A stretch of 16,602 bases of DNA. It comes from Lachnospiraceae bacterium (GTDB lineage Bacteria; Bacillota_A; Clostridia; Lachnospirales; Lachnospiraceae). The translations under genes were made by a program, and so were the position numbers. This document shows, piece after piece, positions 9,901 through 14,895 of this stretch (position 1 is the first letter of the stretch; the number at the start of each line of letters is the position of its first letter). The notes under the pieces are model-generated. The model ran no database searches, was not told the origin of the DNA, and saw only the letters and a list, made by a program, of their open reading frames with translations. The stretch lies in assembly GCA_028694115.1 (NCBI GenBank), contig JAQUUB010000097.1:1-16602 (forward strand), in the 5' to 3' direction.

Positions 9901-11513
9901 CGACAGGTATTTATGTGAACGGACTATCTGATATTGCAGAAGGAGGCCAGGCAAATTACAGGATTACGGCATACCCTTCCAGCAAAGCGGTAAGTGGCAA
10001 AAAATACTCGATACGATATGCATACAATGAATCAGGAGAATATCTGACGGGATCAAAGATTTCTGACGTTGCAAAAATAAGTGGAAGTAAACTAACTGCG
10101 GTAGCTCCCGGAAAGGTTTGCGTATATGTACAGGCAAAGAATTCAAAAAGAATGACCTTGACAAATTCGAAGATTGTAACCATACACCCGAAGAGTACGG
10201 TATTTTCCATATCCGGAAATTCAACAATGATGGCTAATACGCAGCAGGCTTTGACTATAAAGGCAACGGATATTTTGGGAAATGATGTATCAGGTTATGT
10301 GAATCTGTTATCATCAAAACCCAAAATTGCTACGGTAGACAATTATGGTAAAGTTTTTGCACGAAAAGCCGGAAAGACAGTAATCACTGCAACATATGGA
10401 AAACAAACTCAGAAATTCAGCATAGAAGTACGTGAGCCTCAGACAAGCATTACCATAAAAGGTTCACATCAGATGACGGTTGGAAGCACGACAACACTTA
10501 AAACAGCTGTATCTCCGAAAAATGCTACGAACAAAGATGTTACGTGGAGTATACAGAAGGTACTGGGTATTGATCAAAAGACAGTTTTGGTGAACAATAT
10601 CGACAGCTATGCAACAATTACTCAAAAGGGAGTTCTGACTGCTAAAGCAAAAGGATCAGTATATGTTAAGGCTACTGCAGCAGATGGTTCGGAAGTGACA
10701 AGTACAGAATATATTGTCCAGATAACAGATGAGACATCAAGCATATCTGTGGATGGTATTGGAGAATCAGTAAGGATAAAGGTCAATGAGGTTCTGAGTG
10801 CTTCTGCATCAGTTATGGGTAAGGACGGTGAGAAGCTGACATCACCTGTTGTCACGTACACATCTTCAAATGAGAAGGTTGCAAAGATAAGCAATTCAAA
10901 TATAACAGGAGTGAGCCGTGGTAATGCAAAAATCACAGCATCATATGGCAATTTGAAGAAAGTATTTACCGTATATGTAGAGGAGCCGTTGACGCAAATA
11001 GCGATTAATGGGGATGATACAATGATAAACGGTGGAATAATGAAGCTTACTGCTGAGGTATATCCTACAAAGGATACAAACAAAAAGGTTGTCTGGTCTA
11101 TCTCGGAAGCATATGATACCTTTGGTGATAGCGTTGAGGCTTCAACGATAGCAACGATAGACAGCAAAGGAAAGATTACTGCCAAGGGCTGTGGTAAAGT
11201 TACAGTCATGGTAGTTGCAGAAGATGGTTATGGGGCATTTGGTATCAAGACTATCGAGATACGCAATACGCCGACAGAATTAAAGGTATACGGGAAGGCT
11301 TCTATTGCTGTCGGAAGTGATGCAGCGTATACAGTTGTCGCGTTTGATTCGGATGGCGAAAGTTTTGTACCTGATGGGGTGAAATTTAAATCCTCAGACA
11401 AAAGGGTGGCGACTGTAGCAGATGGATTTGTGACAGGAGTGAAACATGGAACAGTGGAAATAACAGCAAGCTATGGGAATTTGAATAAGAAAGTCAGTGT
11501 GACAGTGCAGTAA
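3930..11513 (+). CDS. Giant secreted multidomain protein with CARDB and BIG2 Ig-like repeats
   Basis: This is a secreted protein of 2527 residues, role unknown but probably adhesive or structural. Residues 1-32 form a signal peptide (lysine/arginine start, hydrophobic core, SVLA-ES cleavage). After an acidic linker come an all-beta domain (about 97-346), a carboxypeptidase-regulatory-like beta domain (361-440), a further domain (447-560) and an unrecognised beta-rich region (561-840). A probable beta-propeller (894-1354) is broken by a Ser/Asp/Glu/Asn-rich insert (1087-1152). Two CARDB-like domains follow (1356-1457 and 1459-1561), then a divergent InlB B-repeat-like domain (1567-1644). Ten BIG2-like domains fill 1645-2527. 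I chose the ATG at 3930 because GGAGG lies 8 nt upstream and the signal peptide begins there. No LPXTG motif, SLH, LysM or GW domain or C-terminal membrane segment is seen: the protein ends inside the last BIG2 domain. The terminator at 11519-11556 ends it. Confidence 0.92.
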   Translation: MGKRIKSRFMAFFLATAVFMQSGSVSVLAESKTVKTDESENVVDSIVLESQEVSDDIVQAVPVDDQQFKIDSEKMITQKEKGTAEQNSVQSASYENNGISNDYLEFYYYDGGGQFGMSTTGGLESTISDNYKLLLYGSSTSYTTIRVDGKDYIFHASTAVYDRTALKATSQMNADGVLVTQTLQIVENSNTGKKDTVQISYSYKNTTASAKSVGIRIMLDTMLGSNDGAPFKIPSVGNLTKEREFNGTSIPQYWQAYDSFTNPTVYAIGTVYKSGTRKPSKLQYAYWPKITGTVWDYTVDPNCEFAENTTNRNDSAVALYWNPTSVASGASSSVCTYYGVGRMNGDTGSGTSANEIDPSQYTVTVLNNSGDDYISGATVSLMSDSDTVLSSAITDANGQARFATIPSGNSYIKISKSGYEDKYIYKSPALGKSEGCTIQASSSTRPYISGISFKNASTGETTDLMNDNMSVTHYSEDNSDETKGTLKMMLGSNSSDITKYQLIQDSQVKAESSTGTFSDLNLSSKLSVGKKVYARAKTANGTTTERILLGILVYEESGLHSTSSGDGNISVFGDGLTTTLPDNVPVVGGSKFTVDFPSVPYKVDIDGAGKVKFEIGMDQDDFPKNKSDKDAVDQWWDKTHDSWNKALSDYEKSYSYSPEKSGLIEQTVDSMSGFKLKYQVAAYGEGSVNPDTNAVTIDVTVLVMVGGKATLSHTYATAIGPICVEGALEGSLSDTPRLRLVSGHNDDGSVSWDFDLSGGTVELDIGLSLYGGYGIAKVANVEAGGKADILWDYTFKSAFNKILGKIYASIKVNLLLFHYELPLYKGEKVFAQWYSDSGAQKSSVQGGGDSIADAIYDASNYSMISRDYLKTVPDTSDASETAVGADAASLENVYTNASPKVMYINGYYYEFYLADIASRDDANRTALCYVKSTDAVNWSNPVYINDDSTADFNYAVTLGGNNIYVAWQNSREELTSSMTVNETAVLSDIYTASIDTTSSNSIKVVRVTDDTKADILPAIAVSDSSKNSADIVWFTNSDSDILTQRGTNTIKTTTVNFDAVSEATAPVGSSRYADEEADDEKDIIVTETELSPELATVSENSLSENVVPDETISENMTPTENSESDNSISDNSVQEDTVSSDTVSDDTVSVNIAEVETAGSISVNEIVSYTDKPITDIATGMLGSDLVIAYTLDIDGNLTTAEDQELYISTGSGEPTRITNDGAADTNPEFGTLENISSLVWYKNSNLYKLTTANGSAESVFASSVNGLTDSFALNDNKIEYISTKQEGVGVSGNVISCVYEIDADGTYPYIIKQGEASHILTCLSVANDAISTMDSYTDSSDVERADIDVNKISRVPDLSLNMVTLSQNEVRPGASLPIELQITNNGSADVSSNTIYIGDTSSVINTPIKAGETVKVSQNYAVPDDLEEVTRLICRVNCSNDSNSDNDTYTTNIGYTDVSVDVDRFLSGGQYYGNVKVANNSGITAKDVVLRVLSDEEDGAIIYENEIGDIPAGDVYALQVNMLYIARNKSIDKLYFTVTSSNGEYYSNNNTFFEFIHYLWNNSDTYSLDIMAGTGGTVTGAVSGYYAADTYMTVRAIPAKGYDFKCWELSSGDGQIIDLESEVTGFKTADMDTALMAVFEPSAFKGLDRTISVGDTVLITPVYEGTWSISGNDQALKITDKSSTRKVTGLNPGNVSLIYTGNGSEGIQKINFHVYALSDITVSSNNLKNKILKVAMGTPSALNVTCTSTDGSIVSGMSAKWTSSNTKVAVVDEDGNVTGVKKGKCNIAVRIGNFKKTIQAEVVVPVASIAFKKPSSYYYPVGSKVKLTAAVSGISGKTPDNKNVSWGIDKSDYMTLDSKNILTMNKVSGSAYTVLSVNATDGYGATNTKNIYVTEEVKSLKLNKSKSSTTAGYYVYLTPTLTASDGTSITASAVQWTTSNTRVAYIDGTSSSYATIRCPRAGSAVIKASYGGKSATCTVKVTASSTASYATGIYVNGLSDIAEGGQANYRITAYPSSKAVSGKKYSIRYAYNESGEYLTGSKISDVAKISGSKLTAVAPGKVCVYVQAKNSKRMTLTNSKIVTIHPKSTVFSISGNSTMMANTQQALTIKATDILGNDVSGYVNLLSSKPKIATVDNYGKVFARKAGKTVITATYGKQTQKFSIEVREPQTSITIKGSHQMTVGSTTTLKTAVSPKNATNKDVTWSIQKVLGIDQKTVLVNNIDSYATITQKGVLTAKAKGSVYVKATAADGSEVTSTEYIVQITDETSSISVDGIGESVRIKVNEVLSASASVMGKDGEKLTSPVVTYTSSNEKVAKISNSNITGVSRGNAKITASYGNLKKVFTVYVEEPLTQIAINGDDTMINGGIMKLTAEVYPTKDTNKKVVWSISEAYDTFGDSVEASTIATIDSKGKITAKGCGKVTVMVVAEDGYGAFGIKTIEIRNTPTELKVYGKASIAVGSDAAYTVVAFDSDGESFVPDGVKFKSSDKRVATVADGFVTGVKHGTVEITASYGNLNKKVSVTVQ
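7195..7385 (+). repeat. Short-period Ser/Asp/Glu/Asn repeat region within the giant gene
   Basis: The encoded protein repeats short units such as VSENSLSEN, TISEN, SDNSISDNS, DTVSSDTVSDDTVS, with a period of about four to five residues (protein positions 1089-1152). It is very acidic, low in hydrophobics, and looks like a flexible linker or glycosylation-prone stalk inserted between halves of a propeller-like domain. Similar SEN/SDN-type linkers are known in surface proteins of Lachnospiraceae. Confidence 0.75.
7335..7375. repeat. Near-perfect inverted repeat inside the coding sequence
   Basis: ACAGTATCATCAGATA (7338-7353) and its exact reverse complement (7357-7372) flank the 3-nt centre CAG. 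Three further base pairs, one a G-T, extend the stem to 7335-7375. The mRNA would form a 19-bp hairpin. Both DNA strands read DTVSSDTVSDDTVS through it in the relevant frames. Confidence 0.9.
8862..11510 (+). repeat. Ten tandem BIG2-like domains in alternating short/long units
   Basis: Domain starts fall near protein residues 1645, 1719, 1807, 1898, 1991, 2090, 2172, 2270, 2355 and 2449. Domains 2, 4, 6, 8 and 10 are shorter (79-93 residues) and carry SSN-x-KVA, a GxVTGV-like turn and ITASYGN-x-KK. Domains 3, 5, 7 and 9 are longer (91-99 residues); 3, 7 and 9 carry NKxVxWSI-like strands, and 3 and 9 a DGYGA-like segment. The domains are diverged at DNA level, so this is an old duplication and not a recent tandem expansion. 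Confidence 0.8.
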
Positions 11514-11518
11514 AGTAA

Positions 11519-11556
11519 AAAAGCCTTGTTATGATCAGCATCATAACAAGGCTTTT
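11519..11556. terminator. Bidirectional intrinsic terminator
   Basis: A stem of about 17 bp (11519-11535 with 11540-11556) closes on the 4-nt loop CAGC. A T-rich run follows on the plus strand, and the A-run at 11515-11522 supplies the U tract on the minus strand. It ends both the giant gene and the converging small membrane-protein gene. Confidence 0.93.
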
Positions 11557-11574
11557 ATTATTTGTGCGTGTGTG

Positions 11575-12291
11575 TCAGAAGAAAATACCTCTGAAAATCA
11601 GGGTTGATACAATACCTCCAAAAATAAGGATCGTAAGTGAGAGAATCAAAGTAAGGATCATGTATATGAAAAATTCCTTGTTATAGCTGTTTTTAGGATT
11701 ACTGGGATCAAAATGTACGATAATCGGTGTCCCTGTTCGAGGGGAGAAAAGAGCACGGTGGACAGATACGTATTTTGCTGAACGGTATGTATATTCATAT
11801 TCTACAAGAAATCCGTAATTGACACCCACAGGGTCATTATTTTTAAGAAGGGATCTGTCATCTACATGTTCAGCTGTGTTCACCGAAGCTCTGGCCGTAA
11901 TAGTTCCTTTGGTGCGGCCGGAACATTTTATCAGCATGGATAATAGTATACTCATATAACGTATTGATGAAATAAGTCCAAGAAAAGGAAAAATAATAAC
12001 AAAGGCAAGAAGAATCTCCATAGGATTTTTTCCATTGGGCAATGTCAGATTTCTTGATGACATGTATCCGGGAATAAATATAAAGCTGCCAATAAAAGCA
12101 GGTATGAGAAAAAATAACCTCTGCCAGGTTTTTGAGAATATAAATGCAATCAGAGAAAAGAAGATGATCAGCTGACCAAAGCACATTTCAATCGATGCAA
12201 TATTTCCCTTATGTGTGATAAGATACACGATACTGCCAAGAAACCAGATCATGCAGATTACAGTAAGTGGTTTATTTTGTGTTTTTTTCAT
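11575..12291 (-). CDS. DUF3592-like membrane protein of unknown function
   Basis: This is a membrane protein of 238 residues with no assigned activity. Four hydrophobic segments lie in the first 145 residues (near 8-27, 32-52, 60-80 and 90-120), and one more near the C-terminus (about 207-232). Between them is a soluble stretch of about 60 residues with YEYTYRSAKYVSVHR, then GTPIIVHFDPSNPKNSY. This pattern of a Y-x-Y strand followed by a V-x-(Y/F)-DP-x-NP turn is typical of DUF3592-type domains. GGAGG (minus-strand reading of 12302-12306) lies 10 nt before the ATG. It appears to be a single-gene transcript from the promoter at 12394-12422, ending at the shared terminator. Nothing in the neighbourhood suggests its role. 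Confidence 0.8.
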   Translation of the reverse strand: MKKTQNKPLTVICMIWFLGSIVYLITHKGNIASIEMCFGQLIIFFSLIAFIFSKTWQRLFFLIPAFIGSFIFIPGYMSSRNLTLPNGKNPMEILLAFVIIFPFLGLISSIRYMSILLSMLIKCSGRTKGTITARASVNTAEHVDDRSLLKNNDPVGVNYGFLVEYEYTYRSAKYVSVHRALFSPRTGTPIIVHFDPSNPKNSYNKEFFIYMILTLILSLTILIFGGIVSTLIFRGIFF

Positions 12292-12302
12292 AACTTAGTA
12301 GC

Positions 12303-12314
12303 CTCCAGCTGGAG
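12303..12314. repeat. Perfect 12-bp palindrome over the ribosome binding site of the DUF3592-like gene
   Basis: CTCCAGCTGGAG is a perfect palindrome covering most of the GGAGG that serves the minus-strand gene. It could be an operator, or in RNA could lower access to the ribosome binding site. It may also be chance. Confidence 0.35.
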
Positions 12315-12393
12315 CTATGTCCAGTCAATAAACAGTAGGTGAAAGAATGCGATAAGCAAAAAGAGAATACAGAACAAAAGACAATTCTTAATT

Positions 12394-12422
12394 ATAATAC
12401 AGCATTCCTGTCGAAAAGACAA
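12394..12422 (-). promoter_or_regulatory. Sigma-A promoter for the DUF3592-like membrane protein gene
   Basis: On the minus strand, TTGTCT (12417-12422) and TATTAT (12394-12399) are 17 nt apart. An overlapping exact TATAAT is at 12391-12396. The predicted leader is about 95 nt. Confidence 0.5.
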
Positions 12423-12484
12423 TCGGAAAATACCTATTTTGTAATAATTTGGGTAAAAGAGCGAAAACTCAAAGTCACACATGA

Positions 12485-12513
12485 TTGACAAATTAAGTAA
12501 AATAAGTTAGGAT
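12485..12513 (+). promoter_or_regulatory. Promoter for the NiCo riboswitch-CDF exporter transcript
   Basis: A consensus -35 box TTGACA (12485-12490) stands 17 nt before TAGGAT (12508-12513, 4/6). Transcription would begin near 12520, about 50 nt ahead of the riboswitch aptamer, with a small 6-bp hairpin (12539-12556) between. The -35 is strong and the -10 weak. Confidence 0.55.
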
Positions 12514-12568
12514 AATATTATCTCTTTGCGCTGCATTACATTTCTAATATGAAATGCGAGATCAACAG

Positions 12569-12646
12569 TACAAACTGAGCAGGCGATGAACCTTATCAAT
12601 TAAGGTCATGGGGCTGGGCCACCAAGTGTGGCAACAGATTGTGATA
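12569..12646 (+). promoter_or_regulatory. NiCo riboswitch (czcD motif) aptamer
   Basis: The aptamer of this nickel/cobalt-sensing class is recognised from its conserved strings CTGAGCAGG (12575-12583), the GGTCATGGGGCTGGGCC region (12604-12620), CCAAG and GGCAACAG (12630-12637). Visible helices are P1 (12569-12577 with 12635-12643, one mismatch and one G-U), a stem ATGA-A-CCTTA with TAAGG-TCAT (12586-12595 with 12601-12609), and GCCAC/GTGGC (12618-12622 with 12628-12632). In the known class, Co2+ or Ni2+ binding raises expression of a metal exporter. The downstream gene here is a CDF-family exporter, which fits exactly. Confidence 0.93.
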
Positions 12647-12650
12647 TGAT

Positions 12651-12695
12651 ACACATCTGTGGGACAGTAGTATGTTCCATTGATGTGTTTTTTTT
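12651..12695 (+). terminator. Intrinsic terminator, riboswitch expression platform
   Basis: The stem is ACACATC (12651-12657) with GATGTGT (12682-12688), continued inside a 2x2 internal loop by TGGGACA with TGTTCCA (12660-12666 with 12673-12679, one G-U), and followed by eight T residues (12688-12695). It lies directly after the NiCo aptamer and ahead of the exporter gene, so it is the likely off switch. ACAGAT-x-GTG (12634-12643) can also pair with CAC-ATCTGT (12652-12660), joining the 3' arm of P1 to the 5' arm of the terminator. Confidence 0.9.
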
Positions 12696-12818
12696 ATACC
12701 TTTTTATTGTTTATTGTTACTGCAGTTATTTTTTTATCCATGTTGAGCTAAGGAAGATTTTTAACCAAATGTAAGTTGTTTATGAATTCCGAATCAAAGG
12801 TATAGAAAAGGAGAATCA

Positions 12819-13727
12819 ATGAATGAATCAATGAAAAAAGAATCAAGAAAAAAAGAATCAAAAAAAACAAAGCAAGCAATATGGGTGCTGTGGATTATCA
12901 TGGGATTGAACTTTGTAGTTGCCATATTTAAAATTGTCATAGGATCAATCGCAAATAGTGGAAGTATTATTGCAGATGGTTATCACTCCTTAAGTGATGG
13001 AAGTGGCAATATTGTAGGAATTGTTGGATTGTCTATTGCTGGACGTCCGATAGACAATAATCACCCATATGGGCACAAGAAATTTGAGACTATTTCAAGC
13101 ATGATTATTGGAATGATATTATTTGTTGTAGGAAGTAAAGTTGCCTATAATTCTATAATTAATATCATACATCCAAAAATACCTGAGATATCCAGGATTA
13201 GTTTTATTGTAATGATTTGTACATTGATTATCAATATTTTTGTTGTGATATATGAACATTCACAGGGGATAAAGCTATCAAGTGATGTTTTGGTATCCGA
13301 TTCAGAACATACAAAAAGTGATGTACTTATTACATGTGGAGTTATTTTTACAATGTTTTTATTGCGGATGGGTGTTCCTCCGGTTATAGATGGATGCGTA
13401 TCATTACTAATTTCAATGTTTATATTTAAGGCAAGTTTTGAAATTTTTATTGAAGCCACCAACACATTAACGGATTCAGCAGTGCTAAAAAGTGAAGAAA
13501 TTTATGAAGCAGCGATGTCATGTGAAGAAGTAAAAGAGTGTCATAAGATAAGAAGCAGAGGAAGAAAAGATGAAGTGTTTATAGATCTACATGTACTGGT
13601 TATCCCGGATATGAAAGTTTCTGATGCACATGCGTTGCAACATAAAATTGAAAATGTACTTAAATTAAAATTTGGTAGCCAGACTTCTGCGATTATTCAT
13701 GTTGAACCATATGAGTCTGTTAAATAA
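12819..13727 (+). CDS. Cation diffusion facilitator (CDF) metal exporter, NiCo-riboswitch controlled
   Basis: This is a membrane metal/proton antiporter of 302 residues, expected to export divalent metal from the cytoplasm. A lysine-rich start (1-19) precedes the membrane domain of about six segments (about 20-215). The transport site is an HD-HD type: His56 and Asp60 in HSLSD, and His164 and Asp168 in EHTKSD. The cytoplasmic C-terminal domain (about 220-298) carries the usual late histidines, including HVLV, DAHALQH and IIHVEP. AAAGGAG (12807-12813) lies 5 nt before the ATG; a second in-frame ATG at 12831 is less well placed. The leader of about 300 nt carries a NiCo riboswitch and terminator, which points to cobalt or nickel as the physiological substrate more strongly than the protein does. 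Between the terminator and the gene (12696-12806) I see only AT-rich sequence. Confidence 0.95.
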   Translation: MNESMKKESRKKESKKTKQAIWVLWIIMGLNFVVAIFKIVIGSIANSGSIIADGYHSLSDGSGNIVGIVGLSIAGRPIDNNHPYGHKKFETISSMIIGMILFVVGSKVAYNSIINIIHPKIPEISRISFIVMICTLIINIFVVIYEHSQGIKLSSDVLVSDSEHTKSDVLITCGVIFTMFLLRMGVPPVIDGCVSLLISMFIFKASFEIFIEATNTLTDSAVLKSEEIYEAAMSCEEVKECHKIRSRGRKDEVFIDLHVLVIPDMKVSDAHALQHKIENVLKLKFGSQTSAIIHVEPYESVK

Positions 13728-13739
13728 ATTTAACTTCTA

Positions 13740-13768
13740 TTGACATTTTTTATTAAATTGCATACAAT
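13740..13768 (+). promoter_or_regulatory. Sigma-A promoter of the peroxidase-ohrR operon
   Basis: A perfect -35 TTGACA (13740-13745) and a 5/6 -10 TACAAT (13763-13768) are 17 nt apart. The promoter begins 12 nt after the exporter stop codon. The start would lie near 13775, inside the operator region, leaving a leader of about 48 nt. This should be a strong promoter when not repressed. Confidence 0.85.
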
Positions 13769-13800
13769 GTAATAGTAATTAAATTGTATGCAATTTAATA
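13751..13800. promoter_or_regulatory. Probable OhrR operator: 18-bp perfect inverted repeat over the -10 region
   Basis: The arm at 13751-13768 (TATTAAATTGCATACAAT) is exactly repeated in reverse complement at 13783-13800, with a 14-nt spacer. The left arm holds the -10 box and the predicted start lies in the spacer, so a bound repressor would block polymerase. The segment AATTAAATTGTA (13777-13788) also resembles the Gram-positive OhrR box TACAATT-AATTGTA. Since only the right arm is transcribed, it acts as DNA and not as an RNA hairpin. Confidence 0.75.
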
Positions 13801-13822
13801 TTGCAAACTAGGAGGATAAAAT

Positions 13823-14365
13823 ATGAGTATATATGAATATACAGTACCAACAACGGATGGTCAGGAAAAATCTTTTTCTGAATATGAAGGAAAGGTTATG
13901 CTGATTGTAAATACAGCAACCGGATGTGGTTTTACCCCACAGTATGAGTCGATAGAGTCTATGTATGAAAAGTATCATGAGCAGGGTTTTGAGGTAATCG
14001 ACATTCCATGTAATCAGTTTGCAGGACAGACGCCAGGAACAGATCAAGAGATTCATGAGTTCTGTGCTTTGAGATACAATACGCAGTTTTCACAGATGAA
14101 GAAATCAGATGTTAATGGTGAAAATCAACTGCCATTATATTCATATCTGAAAAGTCAAAAAGGATTTGAAGGTTTTGGCAAAGGTGTGAAGGCTGTTGCA
14201 ATGAATGCAATGCTAAAGAAAATAGATAAGAATTACAAGAATAATCCGGATATTAAGTGGAATTTCACTAAATTTGTTGTAGACCGCAAGGGAAATATAG
14301 TGGCACGATTTGAACCAACTGAGGACATGAAAAAGGTAGAGGCATATATCGAATCGCTGATATAA
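13823..14365 (+). CDS. Glutathione peroxidase family thiol peroxidase (2-Cys, probably thioredoxin-dependent)
   Basis: This is a cytoplasmic peroxidase of 180 residues that reduces organic and hydrogen peroxides. The active site is complete: Cys35 in NTATGCGFTPQY (cysteine, not selenocysteine), Gln69 in CNQFAGQ, and Trp146-Asn147 in KWNFTKF. Cys81 lies 46 residues after Cys35, the spacing of peroxidatic and resolving cysteines in thioredoxin-using members such as yeast Gpx3 (36/82). So thioredoxin, not glutathione, is the likely electron donor (inference). AGGAGG (13810-13815) lies 7 nt before the ATG. It heads an operon with the OhrR-type regulator 26 nt downstream, under a strong promoter that carries an inverted repeat operator. 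It is related to B. subtilis BsaA. Confidence 0.95.
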   Translation: MSIYEYTVPTTDGQEKSFSEYEGKVMLIVNTATGCGFTPQYESIESMYEKYHEQGFEVIDIPCNQFAGQTPGTDQEIHEFCALRYNTQFSQMKKSDVNGENQLPLYSYLKSQKGFEGFGKGVKAVAMNAMLKKIDKNYKNNPDIKWNFTKFVVDRKGNIVARFEPTEDMKKVEAYIESLI

Positions 14366-14391
14366 AAAGGGCTGATACAAGGAGAATTACC

Positions 14392-14829
14392 GTGAAAAAA
14401 GATGATTATGCATCAATAAGATTAGAGAACCAGATATGCTTTCCACTCTATGCATGTGCAAAGGAAATTGTCAGAAGGTATAAACCATATCTGGATGAGC
14501 TGGAGCTTACCTATACGCAGTATATAGCGATGATGGTTCTCTGGGAAAAGAAGGAGGTAACCGTTAAGGAGCTTGGAAAAGAATTGTTTTTGGATTCCGG
14601 AACTTTGACGCCCCTCCTAAAGAAGCTAGAAGCAAAAGGTTATATTTCGAGAGAGCGGATGGAAAGTGATGAAAGAAATCTTCGTGTCAGCATTACAGAT
14701 AAAGGAGAAGCATTAAAGGAACAAGCAGTGAAGGTCCCTGAGAAAATGAGGGATTGTATCACCCTGGCCCCCCAGGAGGCAGAACAGCTATATACCATCC
14801 TGCACAACATGTTGGATACTTTTGAATGA
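14392..14829 (+). CDS. OhrR-type MarR family organic peroxide sensor and repressor
   Basis: This is a 145-residue winged-helix repressor of the MarR family, OhrR branch. The start LENQICFPLYAC matches the OhrR signature, with the peroxide-sensing Cys16 and the tyrosines (Tyr30, Tyr41) expected to hydrogen-bond it. The winged helix covers about residues 45-105: VTVKELGKELFLDSGTLTPLL is the recognition region and ESDERNLRVSIT the wing. It also has Cys22 and Cys122; a cysteine in the C-terminal helix can act as a resolving residue in two-Cys OhrR proteins. The start is a GTG, with AAGGAG (14379-14384) 7 nt upstream. It follows the peroxidase by 26 nt and probably represses that operon and itself through the inverted repeat at 13751-13800. 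No clear terminator follows in 14830-14895. Confidence 0.94.
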   Translation: MKKDDYASIRLENQICFPLYACAKEIVRRYKPYLDELELTYTQYIAMMVLWEKKEVTVKELGKELFLDSGTLTPLLKKLEAKGYISRERMESDERNLRVSITDKGEALKEQAVKVPEKMRDCITLAPQEAEQLYTILHNMLDTFE

Positions 14830-14895
14830 GTTTTTAGGTCTATACACGGTACAGCTTCAGCAGATTCTCGGACGATGAAAATTATAAATTTGCTT

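Noticed and set aside
10622..11209. Minus-strand open frame of 195 residues
   Set aside because: It lies opposite conserved BIG2 domains, has no initiation signals, and its composition is that of a shadow frame.
8862..11510. Possible recent tandem DNA duplication of the BIG2 domains
   Set aside because: No long stretches of DNA identity between domains were seen. The similarity is at protein level only.
14830..14895. Terminator between ohrR and the HAD gene
   Set aside because: No GC-rich stem with a T tract is visible; the only inverted repeats are short and AT-rich.
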